From NCBI GenBank assembly GCA_033557685.1, contig JAWQRN010000164.1, forward strand, positions 1 through 35,569: a DNA stretch of 35,569 bases. Direction: 5' to 3'. Source of the DNA: Sperchopsis tessellata (taxonomy: Eukaryota; Arthropoda; Insecta; Coleoptera; Hydrophilidae). Position 1 is the first letter of the stretch, and every line of letters starts with the position of its first letter. This document shows positions 1 to 10,788 of this stretch, piece by piece. Below the pieces are notes generated by a model. The model was not told the origin of the DNA. It worked only from the letters and a program-made list of their open reading frames with translations, and made no database searches. Both the position numbers and the translations under genes were made by a program.

Positions 1-923
1 TTATGTAGTTTCTAGTTTGTCTGTACATTGATTTAACTGCCTTTAATAATTCTCCTCCCACTCCTTTCTCATGTATATACTCTTCCATACTTCCACTCTA
101 GGTATATTGTCAAAAGCCTTTTCCAGGTCCACAAAGCACATATATCCTTTCCTGTTGTACTCCCTAATCTTCTCTGCTACTTGCCGTATGGTAAAGATCT
201 GGTCTTGTGTACTATGTCCTGGTCTGAAACCACTTTGCGGATCATCTAAATGCCTTTCTATCTTGTCTCGTAACTTCATCTTTAGAATCCGCTCATATAT
301 CTTCCCAGGTACGCTGATGAGTGATATCCCTATGTAGTTTCTACATTGCCTACTATCTCCCTTCTTGAAAATTGATACTACCACTGCCACTTCCCACTCC
401 ATAGGTATTATTTTATCTTCCCAGGCCTTTTTACATACCTCTAGCAGTGATTTCCTTACTTGTCCCATATACTTGATCTCTTCTGTAGTTATACCACCAT
501 GCCCAGCCGCTTTCTCTATTTTGATTTTGCTTATTGCTTTGTTCAGTTCCGCTCCTGTTACTGTTTCGTGTGAGTCGTTATTTTCTTGTCCTGTCTCCCC
601 AACCTCTTCATCTGTACTTGTATCATCTACTCCTAGCAACTTTTGGAAGTACTCCTTCCATCTGTTCATTATGCCTTCATGTTCTGTGGGTATCAGTTGG
701 CAAGGTTTTTCTGCTCTTAGATTTTTTATTACTTTAAAGAAGAGTTTTTGATTTCCTCGACTATCTTTGCCATCCACTTTGTTTGCTTTCTGTCTTCGAT
801 GTAGCATGCTTCTCCACACGCTGCCTTTGCTGCTGTTCTAATGATTCCTTTGAATCGATTCCATATCTGTTCCATATCCATATTTTGCTGGTTATCTTGT
901 TTTTTGCATCCTCCCTCAACCAA
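1..923 (-). mobile_element. RTE-like LINE, EN-RT linker and N-terminal half of reverse transcriptase, decayed
   Basis: Fragment of a non-LTR retrotransposon polyprotein that would copy its RNA into the genome by target-primed reverse transcription. The longest frame (819 down to 43) carries the EN-RT linker (RWKEYFQKLLG), the finger region (CRNYIGISLIS, where related elements have NYRGISLLS), then PQSGFRPGHSTQDQ near residues 195-207 and motif A, CFVDLEKAFDNIP near residues 229-240, with the catalytic Asp retained. The upstream linker (WNRFKGIIRTAAKAACG, 923-729) is in another frame, so there is a frameshift near 740. A second frameshift near 50 moves the thumb-side sequence (GGELLKAVKSMYRQTRNYI) into another frame at the window edge. 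The YADD motif would lie beyond position 1. Clade placement is from motif style only. Certain as a LINE, moderately sure of RTE-like. Confidence 0.9.
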
Positions 924-1929
924 CCTTTGATACTCGAAAAAATGAAAAATCTTATAAAAATATAAAATAATTGTCGTGTTAAATTATTTGTTAAAAATTA
1001 AAAGTTTTAGGACTTTATTTCTTCCTTTACCTCACACTCAATACCTGATTTTTGCTCGTTACTGAGCGGTCATTTAAGATGGTAGTTATTACTAACCTTT
1101 GCTCCAGAAGTCTTTGCAGCATATAAAATATGGAGTTCAACCTTGTTTTGACGGATTACATAATTTCAGATTAACTTTAGATTCATATTGACCGATTTAT
1201 CTTTCAATAAAAAATACAGAATTTCTTTTCAGGTTTTTAAGGAGATAATTAGTGATGCTTTTCTTCTTGCCGATGTTTCGTCCACGGTTACAGGGGATAT
1301 TATCAAGATGTAGCTCTTAAAAATGCTAAGTGTAAACCTGCTAGGTGTGGATGGCGACCATATCTAAGTGTAGATTGACATAGTGCTAGTCTTCATATGA
1401 CTAGCATATACACTAAAATAATTAAAAGTTGCCTCAGTTTCAACTCAAAGTGTTCCTTCTGGTGTTGCTTGTGTAACAAATAATAATAAAATAATTAGAA
1501 GAATTAAAAATCAGTAGTTATTACGTTTCTTAATCGATTACTACTTAATAATCGATTGTTAAGTAGATAATAGATTAATCTATTATTACATAGTTAATCG
1601 ACTACTATTATTATTGCAGCTTATTGGCAAAAATAAAAATAGATAGTCAGTTACTTGTAACATATGGTTATGTTATAGTTTAGATTTTCCTAGATGACTG
1701 ATTTGTGTAACAACATTTTACTTGGCTTAGGCAGTTTTCCTCGCAATCACACCAAAGAGTAAACTAAATCCTAAAAATAATAATAAATATCAGCGAAATC
1801 TAGAGCATTTCTCTACAGCCTCAATAGTTGGGCGGTAAGATGTGGGATAAATTAGGAATAGGTCGTGGATAAAACAGTTCTATACAAGTACACAAGTTAA
1901 CATGTGTAAAGATGAATATTGCCACGTAC
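924..1929. other. AT-rich non-coding stretch
   Basis: No coding potential recognised on either strand. It contains one copy of a dispersed motif (1269-1307, listed separately), a short inverted repeat GCTAGTC/GACTAGC near 1382-1405, and a run of ATCGATTA-like and TAATCGATTA-like words between about 1525 and 1600. If the minus-strand exons in this window belong to one gene, this is intronic or downstream sequence. Confidence 0.5.
1269..1307 (-). repeat. Dispersed CTTGA..GAAAC motif, copy 1
   Basis: On the minus strand this reads CTTGATAATATCCC, a short spacer, then GTGGACGAAACATCGGC. The same layout recurs in both arms of the 7101-7317 foldback and at 15018-15060. The arrangement (CUGA-like box, short GTC/GAC-type stem, GAAAC, then GTC/ATC) resembles the degenerate hammerhead-type motif reported at the ends of Penelope-like elements. 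The assignment to such elements is inference. Confidence 0.4.
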
Positions 1930-2150
1930 CTCAGTTTTAATGGAGCACTTTTTGTTCTGACGAGTCGACGTTTCGGAACTCGTTCATCATCATCCGGAAT
2001 ACAAATCGAAGGAGCACGTTTCTCTTGTAACTTTGAAATGGTACTTCCACTTTTGGCCCCGTTGTGTCCAAGCATAAGCGTGGTGGCTATGGAACCTCTC
2101 CTCGCTGGAAAACTCGCAGAGAAACTCCTAACTGCGTGGATGCTTGATTG
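1930..2150 (-). CDS. Candidate internal coding exon of an unidentified host gene (partial)
   Basis: A 221-bp open stretch bounded by good splice sites: the acceptor is a pyrimidine tract ending in ATCTTTTCAG just before 2150, and the donor is CTGAG followed by GTACGT after 1930. Read in phase 0 it encodes about 73 residues rich in Ser, Arg and Lys, starting QSSIHAVRSFSASFPARRG and ending PKRRLVRTKSAPLKLR, leaving the frame in phase 2. It contains no transposon motif. The RxKSxP-type segment resembles VRSTSVPSKPE in the exon at 29398-30766 on the same strand, so both may belong to one gene. That exon ends in phase 1, however. Joining it directly to this acceptor gives an in-frame stop, whereas weaker acceptors before 2131 or 2104 would be compatible. 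An unseen exon between them, or a different gene, is equally possible. Function not recognised. Confidence 0.55.
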
Positions 2151-2978
2151 CTGAAAAGATACTAAGAAATTGTGGCATATAAGAATATTGTAGTTGTAAA
2201 AATATAGATGATTTGTGTACTACTTAACATGCGTGACCATTATCAAGGACGACATCTATATAATAAAGTTATGTACCGATCGAAGGAGATATTAATTATA
2301 ATGTCTTTTCCGATTCGATTTTATGATCTTCCTAATATTCGTGCAATTGTCGAATTAAAATATTGAATAATGTTTATCCTATGAATATATAAAGCCGTGC
2401 TATCAGATTCTAGAAAATCGTTGGGGTGAACGTGATAGCAGACATAGCTGTAATAAATTATCCATTTGTTTGAGTTATTTATGAGGAATTTTCCAGGAAT
2501 CTTGTAGATAAAGAAGCAAATGTCACCAGGGTACGAATAAGATTAAATGCGATTAAGCATGACCTCTTGTGTTTAGAACTGCCGCATTAAATTCACTTTG
2601 CGTAGGTTAGTACTTTAAGTTAAGACTGAAAAATATTTGATAACATTTATATATTTTTCTCTTTTTAGTCATGATCGAACAATATCTTGTATTTTCTATG
2701 ATCGATTAAAAGGATATAAGGGATATTACGTCAAGCATCTTTTTCATAAATGATAATGAAATAGTATAAAACGTATCAAAAGCATTATAAATAACAGCAT
2801 GTACAGCATTATATTATTTAGCTATTTTGTTTCCTACTATGTGGAGAGTATATCTGTATTTTAAAGACAGTCTATAGCTACATTAAAAAACGTAAATTTT
2901 TGTTGATAAAACCAAGATAATGTAGAAGTGTACCTCTGATCGAAACTGGGACACAACTTTACACCACGTTTTTTGTGT
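2151..2978. other. AT-rich non-coding stretch
   Basis: No open frame, RNA gene or transposon protein recognised. The 30 bases next to 2151 serve as the acceptor region of the minus-strand exon. Confidence 0.45.
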
Positions 2979-3490
2979 TTAACCCATTGCCTCCCAATTT
3001 AAAATGGCATAAATATGTAATTTGTAAAATTATATCAAAAGAAACAATTGTAAAAACATGTTTATTGTAATGGCTAATATAATAATGCGATATTTTTCGC
3101 ATTCCTATGTTGTTTTGTTTCTTTTTTATAGCTAGTGTAGTCTTTTCAAGCTTTGGCAGATTTTTGTTTATTAGCAGCTGAGGGAATATGTCGTGGAAAA
3201 TAGCCCCAAGTATTTGCCTGTAGCCTCTTCATCTAGTATTGTAATGTGGCAATATAACAGATTATTTTAACTTATTAAATTTATTTTTTGTACGGTTCTG
3301 TTTCTTCCCAATATAGTACACGGCATAAGTGTTGAAGATTGTTATATCTAACAGATAATAAAAGATTTTTCGGTATCCATTTACAAATGTGCGCATGGAA
3401 ATCGTGCCAAAACTTGATCTTGTTTGACCAGTCCACCCATTCCAAAATGCATTTCGGTTATATTATGTTTTCTACATTTTGGTTATTCTT
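2979..3490 (-). pseudogene. piggyBac transposase, C-terminal part and element end
   Basis: Decayed piggyBac-family DNA transposase remnant. Reading the minus strand across frames gives a segment like MGGLVKQDQVLARF (family consensus MGGVDKxDQ, around 3415-3460), followed by GYRKIFYYLLDITIFNTYAV (family: WYKKLFFxLLDxxxxNAYxLY). These are the conserved C-terminal core blocks of the transposase. A TTAA at 2979-2982 followed by CCCATTGCCTCCC fits the piggyBac rule of a TTAA target next to a CCC-starting terminal repeat, and probably marks the element end. The missing N-terminal and middle parts lie at 5736-6640 on the same strand, separated by a LINE. Confidence 0.75.
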
Positions 3491-3549
3491 TTTTTTATAT
3501 TTTCAATTTTCCTGTATCATCCATCTCTACAGGTATTGCTAACCTAACT

Positions 3550-5735
3550 ACGGTCGGTAAGCAGGTGATTTTGGTAGCTCCTGATTTTTTTTAGTTTTTC
3601 CCTAGAAAATCTCTTCTTGGAGTTTTATTATGAGGGTGAGCTCGTTCTAATGTATTTTTCTGCTTTATTCCCTATATTTTTTAGGTTACTTTGGTTTCTT
3701 TATATAATTATTTTATAATATCCTGTGCTCACCACTTTGTGAGTGGCCAAAGAAATAAATATTACCATACTTTCACCTAGTTCGGCGAATATTCTTAATC
3801 ATTTATTAGATCCGAATACGGATATTCCTTCGATGTACGACATCACATTTTTCACTTAGGAAGTTGAACAAATTTATAACATGGCGTCCGGAAGTTCCGT
3901 TGAAATTTTAATGGAATAAGCTAGTGAAATTTATCTATCTATTCCTTTTAAAACCCAACCAGCATACATATGAAGATGGAAATATTGGTTTAATTGATGA
4001 TAACTCTCAGGTTTCTGTGATTTCTTACGTTTTAGACAATGTAGATACCCCATCTAGGACTTTTAATATGAACTGTGACCCCTCAACCCCCATTATGATG
4101 GACGAAGGTATTGAAAAACAAAGAAATTTTTTATTATAATACAGATTCTTTACCACCATGTATTTATGCAAACAAAGATGATGAAGGTAAATTAGGTTCG
4201 TTACGTGCAACTACCATTGGCATCACAATAAAAAAGCGGATATTGTAGATATTAAATTAATTAGTAGAAAGGACCGTAATAAGGTAGGTGTAGAAATTTA
4301 TAGCTATACTTCGGGTAATACACTGTTAGATAATGAACTAAAAAATGGAAAGATTTTAAGTTTTATACTGTCAGGGAGTGTTTCGTGATATTGTCTCCCG
4401 GAGGACGTGTTATTGCGAAAAATTTACATCACTTTTAAGGGCCGAACCCTTTCCAAACATTAAGATATTTTATGGTTTTGAGGAAAAAGCAATGTAGGGG
4501 TCAGGAGAGATGCTTGAAGTGCGGAAGACCTACTACAAATTTCCATAACAAAAACTCGTCCGATTTTCAATTGCAATGTGTTCACTGTCATGGCGTCCAT
4601 GAGTCTTCTAGTATATCTTGTCCTGAATATGTACATCAAAAAAAAATTAAAGAGATAATGGCATTTGAGATCTTGTCTTTCTCGTAAGCCATAGTTAAGG
4701 TTCCGCGTATTAATAACCTGTCTTATAGAGTTTCCGACGAATCTCAGAGTTTCCCGTCACTACGAAGCCGTGAGGAAAATAGAATGGAGCAAATTATTTC
4801 ATTCCATGAACGCATAATATATGCCGACAGACCTTTGAAACCTTTCAACGTCATAGTAAAAAAAAAGAGTGAAAATAATACTTCTGATCGAAACTTAAAA
4901 AAATAATCGTTTATTAAAGTGAAACTCTATAATCCTGTGAAACCTTACAATATAACATAACATAATGAACGCCTTTACAATCCTTCTGACGGTGTAAAGG
5001 GATTGTACGGAATAAAAGGAATCAAACCTGTTAATCCTCACAAACTTGACAATATTTTGACTTACTTAATAAAGAAATTTTAAAATCAGATTTAATTTCT
5101 TCTCCAGACGGGAATACATGGCAAAACTTTATTAAAATCCTAGGGGAAATTTTTTATAAGACTACAAACTCGTTAATTAATAGTGAGTCAGATGAGGATG
5201 TGAACTCCGGTCGCCAAGGAGCTTTCGGGGTCTCTAAATTCAAACTTTATACTTATTCTTAATTTTGACTGTATGATCTAATTTTTGTCTAAGCTAAAAT
5301 GATTAAAGATATGATGAAAATTGTATTATGGAACCCTAGAGGCATAAAAATTAAAAAAAAAAACACGAGTTGGTGAATATCATAGTCAACTAACGCGGAA
5401 ATTAATGTATTTGTGAGACATTTCTTAAAAAAAATTTAATTGAATGCTTTCAATTCATGTGAGCTTTTGGTAGTGTTTTTTTGTATGTAGAGTAGAGCGT
5501 TAAGATAGATAAGATAAATAATGAAAAATTCTTGCTTTTGGCACTTAAGTCTCCAAAGTTCATTTCTGTCTACACTGGTACCTTTGAGAACTTGCTGTGC
5601 ATTAGGAGTAAATTGACAGGGAATAATTATCAAGAATGAAAAATATATAGAAACTGTATACGGGGTGGGCGACGACAGTCATAATCCCATAAATAACGTG
5701 AACTTGAACTTGATCCCTACAGATTTGTGTTTTGA
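3550..5735 (+). mobile_element. Jockey-like LINE: ORF1 (gag) plus start of ORF2 endonuclease, 3'-truncated
   Basis: Non-LTR retrotransposon on the plus strand. A likely ORF1 start is ATG at 3881 (MASGSSVEILME, then a stop). Readable fragments follow: DIKLISRKDRNKVG near 4245-4290, ITFKGRTLSKH near 4425-4460, and zinc knuckles between 4500 and 4640 (RCLKCGRP and CVHCHGVHESSSISC, a CX2CX3HX6C finger), then CPEYVHQKKIKEIMAFE, the usual end of Jockey-type gag. ORF1 continues decayed to about 5250. ORF2 begins at ATG 5299 with MKIVLWNPRGIKIKKK (5311-5360), the N-terminus of an APE-type endonuclease. Weak endonuclease similarity (GIIIKNEKYIETVYG) can be followed to about 5735, where antisense piggyBac sequence starts. 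The RT domain and 3' end are absent, which is odd for a LINE because these normally lose the 5' end. The 5' boundary is uncertain (3490-3880 is probable 5' UTR). Confidence 0.8.
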
Positions 5736-6640
5736 TGATGAAACACAAACATCTCTCCTATCTCGCCACTTTATTGTGAATAAACCACGAGTAGGTCGAG
5801 CAATTGTTTTTCCGTATTTGACAATTTTTTCCTTCATTGCCTTTGGCATGTTTTTTTCTATTGCTTCTTACAGATACGTTCAATTTTGGAGGAGAATGCC
5901 AATTTTCGAGATAAAAATAATAATTCTAACACATTTTCACTTGCACAAGTATTACCACCCTCTATAACATCTTGTCCGGTATAAATTTTGAAACCTATGC
6001 AATATCCTGTAATTGTTTCGCATAGCTTGTAGAATTTTATTACGAATCTTGCCCTCTTGAATGGGTTGAATTGGACGTATGATAGGTGACCGCTGAACTT
6101 CATTAGGCTTTCATCAATAGCTACATCTTTATCCTATACATAAACTGTTTTGAAAGTGTTACTGAGTTACATTTCGTACTTTGAAAAGTCTGTCAGGTTT
6201 GTCTAAATTTGTATTGTCACCAAAATGAAGAAATCAAAACAAACCTAGAATATGTCATTTATCTTTGGGAGTTTCAATAATTCATCTTCAAAATAAGCTT
6301 GTAATTCATCAATTGTAGTATCGGACCATTCATCATCATCTATTTTCTTCTTGTAATTTGTATCATCATATGTTTGTTTTGCGTATTTATTTGTATCTGT
6401 GCATATTAAAATCAAATCAAGTACATCTAGTGGTGAAGGACTATTGTCTAATTTTTGATGTATCTCTGTATAAACACCACTTCTACCTTTAAATTTAAAT
6501 ATTTCAGGCTCATTGCCTTTCATCTAACCATTTCCATTCTTCATTTCGCGATGTTTCCTTACGGGTACTTTTAGCGTTACTTAGTCTCGAATTATCGTCG
6601 TCAGCCGCGTGGGTCGCTATCGTAACTGTCTTGTTAAAGG
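5736..6640 (-). pseudogene. piggyBac transposase, N-terminal and middle part
   Basis: Minus-strand piggyBac transposase remnant read across several frames. The N-terminal segment (about 6640-6245) includes RNEEWKWLDERQ, then FKFKGRSGVYTEI and a PLDVLDLI segment. The central block (6103-5990) reads VQFNPFKRARFVIKFYKLCE followed by GFKIYTGQD, the strongly conserved piggyBac core containing a catalytic-region Asp. Next come NYY..., VRSNRKK, MPKAMKEK and GLFTIKWRDRRDVCVSSSKH (down to about 5740), corresponding to the TVRxNRKGxP...WKDxRDV...STKH region of the family. The continuation (MGGVDKxDQ onward) is at 2979-3490. No intact frame longer than about 90 residues remains, so it is inactive. The 5' end of the element is not seen; a Jockey RT fragment starts at about 6645. 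Confidence 0.85.
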
Positions 6641-6644
6641 ATTT

Positions 6645-6960
6645 ACTAATGATGGTTATGTCATAGAGGTATTGAGAAATAGTGTTCTGTGGTTCGTAGG
6701 TTTACGGATATCGTGTAGTAAAATTGGGAAGATGATTGGCCTCAGTTAGGAGCCTTGTGGGACGCCAGTTGAAACTGGTTGCCGTCAGCTGTAACGGAGA
6801 TTTGACGGTCTTGAAGATACAAGATAATGAGTTTGATTATTACAGTAGAGATTTTGATTATACAAATTTTTATTAGTATGCCTTAGTGGGTACCATACTC
6901 TATCGAATGCTTGCGTAAGGTCTGTGGTTATCATACCAGTTTTGGTACCTCTCTACGGCT
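6645..6960 (-). pseudogene. Jockey-type LINE reverse transcriptase fragment
   Basis: Minus-strand RT palm region, broken by a frameshift and stops. Readable segments are TKTGMITTDLTQAFDRVWYP (about 6945-6890, motif A with its catalytic Asp), YLQDRQISVTADGNQFQ (about 6830-6780) and STGVPQGS (about 6770-6745, motif B; followed by a stop where L is expected), then RPIIFPILLHDI (about 6740-6705). The downstream YADD motif is not visible because piggyBac sequence starts at about 6640. Short, but the order and spacing of blocks fit Jockey-clade RT. Confidence 0.8.
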
Positions 6961-7100
6961 CCTTTCATCAAGTTTCATAGCTGCAATTTTGTGATGTGAA
7001 CATGGCCAGTGCGACCGCACAACAAAAGGATTTAAGTTACACTGTGGGATACAGAAAAAGTACGAAATACTAAATGTAATAGACTTTCACGGTTAGTGTC

Positions 7101-7317
7101 TATATGAATGTTGTTTCCGGGTTGAAACCGTGCAAAGGCTCTAGATAAGTTTAACGTTTCCTCCACTGTTGCAAGGGACATTTTCAAGGCGAGTGATGTT
7201 ACTTCAACGAGTGAAGAAAATGTACTCGCCTTGAAAATGTCCCTTAGAACAGTGAACGAAACGTCGGCACTTGTCAGAGCCTCTACACGGTTTCCACCTG
7301 GAAACAACATTCATATA
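7101..7317. repeat. Foldback repeat: two 94-bp inverted arms with a 29-bp loop
   Basis: Arms at 7101-7194 and 7224-7317 are imperfect inverted copies. Both contain, in opposite orientation, CATTCATAT at the outer end, a CACGGTTTC/GAAACCGTG box, CACTGTT/AACAGTG, and CGCCTTGAAAATGTCCC at the inner end. The sequence is related to the single copy at 15003-15112. The open frame crossing it on the minus strand (7310-7032) is a by-product of the repeat. Transcribed from either strand, it would form a long hairpin. Family not identified; see the dispersed-motif finding. Confidence 0.85.
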
Positions 7318-7387
7318 GTACGAAGTACTCTTTTTAAAGTAATTGAAAATAAATTATTAAATTAGGTGTAAATAAACGGATTTGTTA

Positions 7388-8612
7388 CAGTACAGTCCTG
7401 TGCGAATAAGTTGGGGCAAGCAAAAGAACGATAAGTCTAAGTCCTGCAATGGACACGCGCAAGTTTAGACTTGCAGCAGTGCGATATCTGCAAGAATAGA
7501 ATCGTCTGTTGTGTTACTCTGCTATTATTTGCACTTACTCTTTAGCTGGAATTGATATTTCATAGGCTGAGGACGTGATTAAGCAGTTAACAATTTTCAT
7601 TGGACATCACAATCTATTTAGGCGAAAACACTTCACTTACTGCTAGGCAGATAGCATAAGCAGTTAGGGTTGGGAAATCCAGCGAAGCTGCATAAAGAGA
7701 CAGGGTCCGTGGACACGTGCCGTAAAGATCGTGGAAGAAAAAGAAAGAAACACCCCTAGAGATGATCGTTTAGTTCGAAGAATTAGTATCAGACCCGAAG
7801 AAGACTAGAGACATCCAAAGGGAGGTTGCGTCTTATGGGTATAATATAGATGCTTCCATCGTACGTCGTCGCCTTCTGGAGTGTGGCCGCGCGCTTGACG
7901 CCCCTCAAAAAAGCAATTTTTGGCACTAGCTATGAAGCAAAAACATCGAGACTGGATTTTGGAGAATTGGGAAAAGTGATATTTTCCGAAGAAAACCACT
8001 TTGAGGTGCATAGTTCACATTTCGTCCTCCGCTCGCCTAGAGAACCTATTCGATCCGGTTACATCCAGTAATCCCCCAAACACCCACCCAAAGTAATGTT
8101 TTGGGGAGGTTTCCCAGATTCCAGGCCACAGATGCTTCACTCCATTGAAGGAATGATGGACAGCAAAAAGTACATAGGCGTTCTGGAGGCGAAAATGGTC
8201 CCAATACTGCAGTAGCTGTTTCCTAACGGCGAGGGGGTATTTCAACTGGACATTATTAAAGCGCGCATATCTAAGATGGATTGCACGACGAAAACCGAAA
8301 TGATACAGTGTGGTACCACAACCCTGAACTGAAGGAGATGTGTGGAAATCTAGAGGCATCAATGGTTGAGAGGACGAAAAAAGTAATTAAATCTAAGTGA
8401 GGTCATATTTACTATTAACTACACTATTAAACAAATTAATATTTTATTGTTTATGATCTCTGAGGCTCTGCGCAATTCTAATAAAAGTCCTTAAATTTGG
8501 CACACGTCTATTGGGAAAATGTTCTCGGTAAAGAAGTTTCCTTCGGCCAAACCGTACATACGATGCATGTCGGTTAATTCTGCAGTAGTGTACTGCCCCA
8601 TTATTAAATTAA
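7388..8612 (+). mobile_element. Tc1-family DNA transposon, decayed transposase
   Basis: Plus-strand Tc1/mariner superfamily element. The left terminal region near 7388-7425 contains CAGTCCTGTGCGAATAAGTT and GGGGCA; a degenerate match (TGCCCCATTATT) near 8592-8603 may be the right end. Transposase segments read across frames: IVRRRLLECGR (about 7858-7890), then LDWILENW (about 7950) and VIFSDENHFEVHSSHFVLRS (about 7977-8035), whose SDE supplies the first catalytic Asp. Further on are HPPKVMFWGGF (about 8083-8110), HSIEGMMDSKKYIGVLE (about 8140-8190) and LFPNGEGVFQLD (about 8218-8255), where the QQD-type second catalytic Asp is expected. Stops and shifts throughout; inactive. The open frames on the opposite strand are antisense shadows. 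Confidence 0.85.
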
Positions 8613-8769
8613 ATACTTAATAGAAAACAAACAGTAACTAACTAAATTACAATTCACCGAATAAAACACAAAAACTAAAAGGACAAAATGCAAAAATAAA
8701 CAGTAAGGCGGAAATAAAATAAGTAATCGTATGTAACCCTGCGTGATTATGAAATTTCCTAATCGATTA

Positions 8770-10145
8770 TTGTAAAATGTGATTTGGATAAGCTACGTCA
8801 AATCCACATGTATATTCTGACATGTCTATTAACTGAAGTCGATGGAGGTGCGTTGGAAACCGGCTATGCCCAAACTTCCGTCTCACTATCGTAAAGTAGA
8901 AGGTACGCGAAATATTGTAGTCTTTATTCCAATGCTTTGTGTGCACTTTTGGGTAAATAAATGCATATTGTGTCATCCTCTCCGAATATGTGTCCTTCCA
9001 ATGTTTTTTCTTAGCATAATCGCATGATGCTTCGTTTTATATGAGACAATATATCAGTCATTGGAACTTTGTCGGACCATCTCTCGCCCGTATCGAAATA
9101 TTGGCCAATTTGTCCACCTCTTCATTCTGTTTTAATTCCCGAATGCCCCTTAATCCAGAATATATCAACTTTCTTATTTTCCATTTCAAGAAGCTGACAA
9201 TGGATTTCTAATATTAATGGATTGACCTTAAAAACGCTCATAGAGCCTGACATTATAACTATATGTTGTGAGTCAATGTGTTTTCTAAAAATAGATGACA
9301 GGTCTTGCAGCTTAAACTTTGTTCAAGGGATCGCAAATGGCACAACCACAACCGAAAGTATTTTTGGATACATCGGTATAAATAATGGTGTCACCTCCGA
9401 GTTGCTGAAGAACCTCTAAGATAAATTGCTGGTCATGGTTATATTCACCGTTAAATACCGGATATTTTATGCAAAAGGCCTTGATATATTCATGATAACT
9501 GATTTCATTTGGAAATAATATATACAGCAATCATGCGCTGTAGTAAATCCATAAGTCTCCATTAAAGGAGATGTTTTTTTTTGCATAATTTTGCCGTCAG
9601 ATCCTGCACTACTAATCTGTACATTTTATTCAGCACATGAGTTGAGTGAAAAGACCTTTTTCATTACATATTTTGCTGCCTATTAATGACTTCTAATATA
9701 CAGTGGTGGTACTTGTGCTTCTAAATGCAGGACATCTATAGGTGTAGAGTTCATAGCCCCAATACATCGTCGTCAAGGCCTTATTCTGTACTACACTTAC
9801 ACGCTGTAAATTTGTGTTACTAGAAGAACCGTACAATGTGCAATCATAGTCAATAATCGATCTTACATAGCTATTATATATGTTTCTTGCAATAGAAACC
9901 TCAGATCCCCAACCAACTTTCACAACCTTACGTAGTTAATTGACCGATTATTTATATCGTGATATGATGTAATTAATGTGTTGGGACCAATTGAGTTTAT
10001 TGTCAATTTGTATTTGACATATTTCCGGATAAGTAATTCGAAACTGGCAAGTCTTACATGTCCCTGTGGGATTTTTCTGTCGAGAAAAAATTGTACTACT
10101 GACTTATTAGGCGATAGGTCGAAAGCGACTACCTAGTGACACATA
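8770..10145 (-). mobile_element. LINE ORF2 C-terminal half with RNase H domain, decayed
   Basis: Minus-strand non-LTR retrotransposon of a lineage that carries RNase H (I/R1-like). From upstream: IDNKLNWSQHINYII (about 10020-9970, RT thumb), GWGSEVSIARNIYNSYVRSI followed by IDYDCTLYGSSS (about 9910-9830), PPLYIR and AAKYVMKKVF (about 9710-9650). The RNase H domain follows: IIYTDVSKNTFGCGCAICD (about 9385-9330, first catalytic Asp) and KVDIFWIKGHSGIK (about 9180-9140). The C-terminal region is GHSRFPTHLHRLQLIDM with ECTCG-like SEYTCG and YPNHIL (about 8880-8770). Frameshifts and stops show it is dead. Sequence back to 10145 (LSPNKSVVQFFLDRKIP) may also belong to it. RT motifs A-C are absent. 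Confidence 0.85.
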
Positions 10146-10788
10146 CATAAGTAGACTCTGATTGAAGATACGGTAGTAGAGAGAACGGGACATAAGCCAC
10201 AAACTACCGATGCTAATATCATTCTGGCATTGCTGCAGATCCTCACATCACAACTCCGAATGGACCTTAGGACACCTGCACCAATCAGCTTTGATGATAT
10301 TCTCACTAGAGCTGCAACTCTAGGAAGCTACCCCAAATTTGTCGATACAGTTCTGCCTTAGTTTCTAAAAACAATAGCTTGGATAAACTGCAAGAATCGA
10401 TCAAATTGCCAAATCAACATCATGTTTGATTTTAGTGTCAGTGGAAGGTATCTTAACTCTGCAATACCTCAGAAATCTGTAAGACTGGGCAACCCACTAA
10501 AACCTTACCCATGGGCTTAAGTCACTGTCCCAGTAAATCTCTACATCACTGCGTATACATCATTTCTTGTAGTGAAAGTCCTTCGGAAAGGCATTTTCCT
10601 AGGTCTTCTTTGGTTTGTTTCAAATCACGTGGAGAATTCATATACTGAAAATATTAGAGTAAACAAACTGCTTCTGTACTTGGTGGTTATGTATAAGAAG
10701 TTTTAATAAACTACGTCCGAGAACCTTTTGTTACTTTTGTGTACGAATGTACGAGGCTAGATAAGTAATTCGTTACTTAAAGTGTTCA
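10146..10788. other. Stretch with one short gag-like open frame, otherwise unassigned
   Basis: On the plus strand, 10155-10362 is open for about 68 codons and includes ILALLQILTSQLRMDLRTP and SFDDILTRAATL. Its helix-rich style resembles the C-terminal end of retrotransposon gag, where a pattern like LRxxLRxxxPxTFDELxxRA is common. No zinc knuckle can be read downstream with confidence. The rest shows nothing recognisable. Gag identity is a weak inference. Confidence 0.25.

Noticed and set aside
7032..7310. 92-codon minus-strand open frame
   Set aside because: It runs through both arms of the foldback repeat, so its length follows from the repeat and not from coding.
8015..8362. 115-codon minus-strand open frame
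   Set aside because: Antisense to clearly readable Tc1 transposase blocks on the plus strand.
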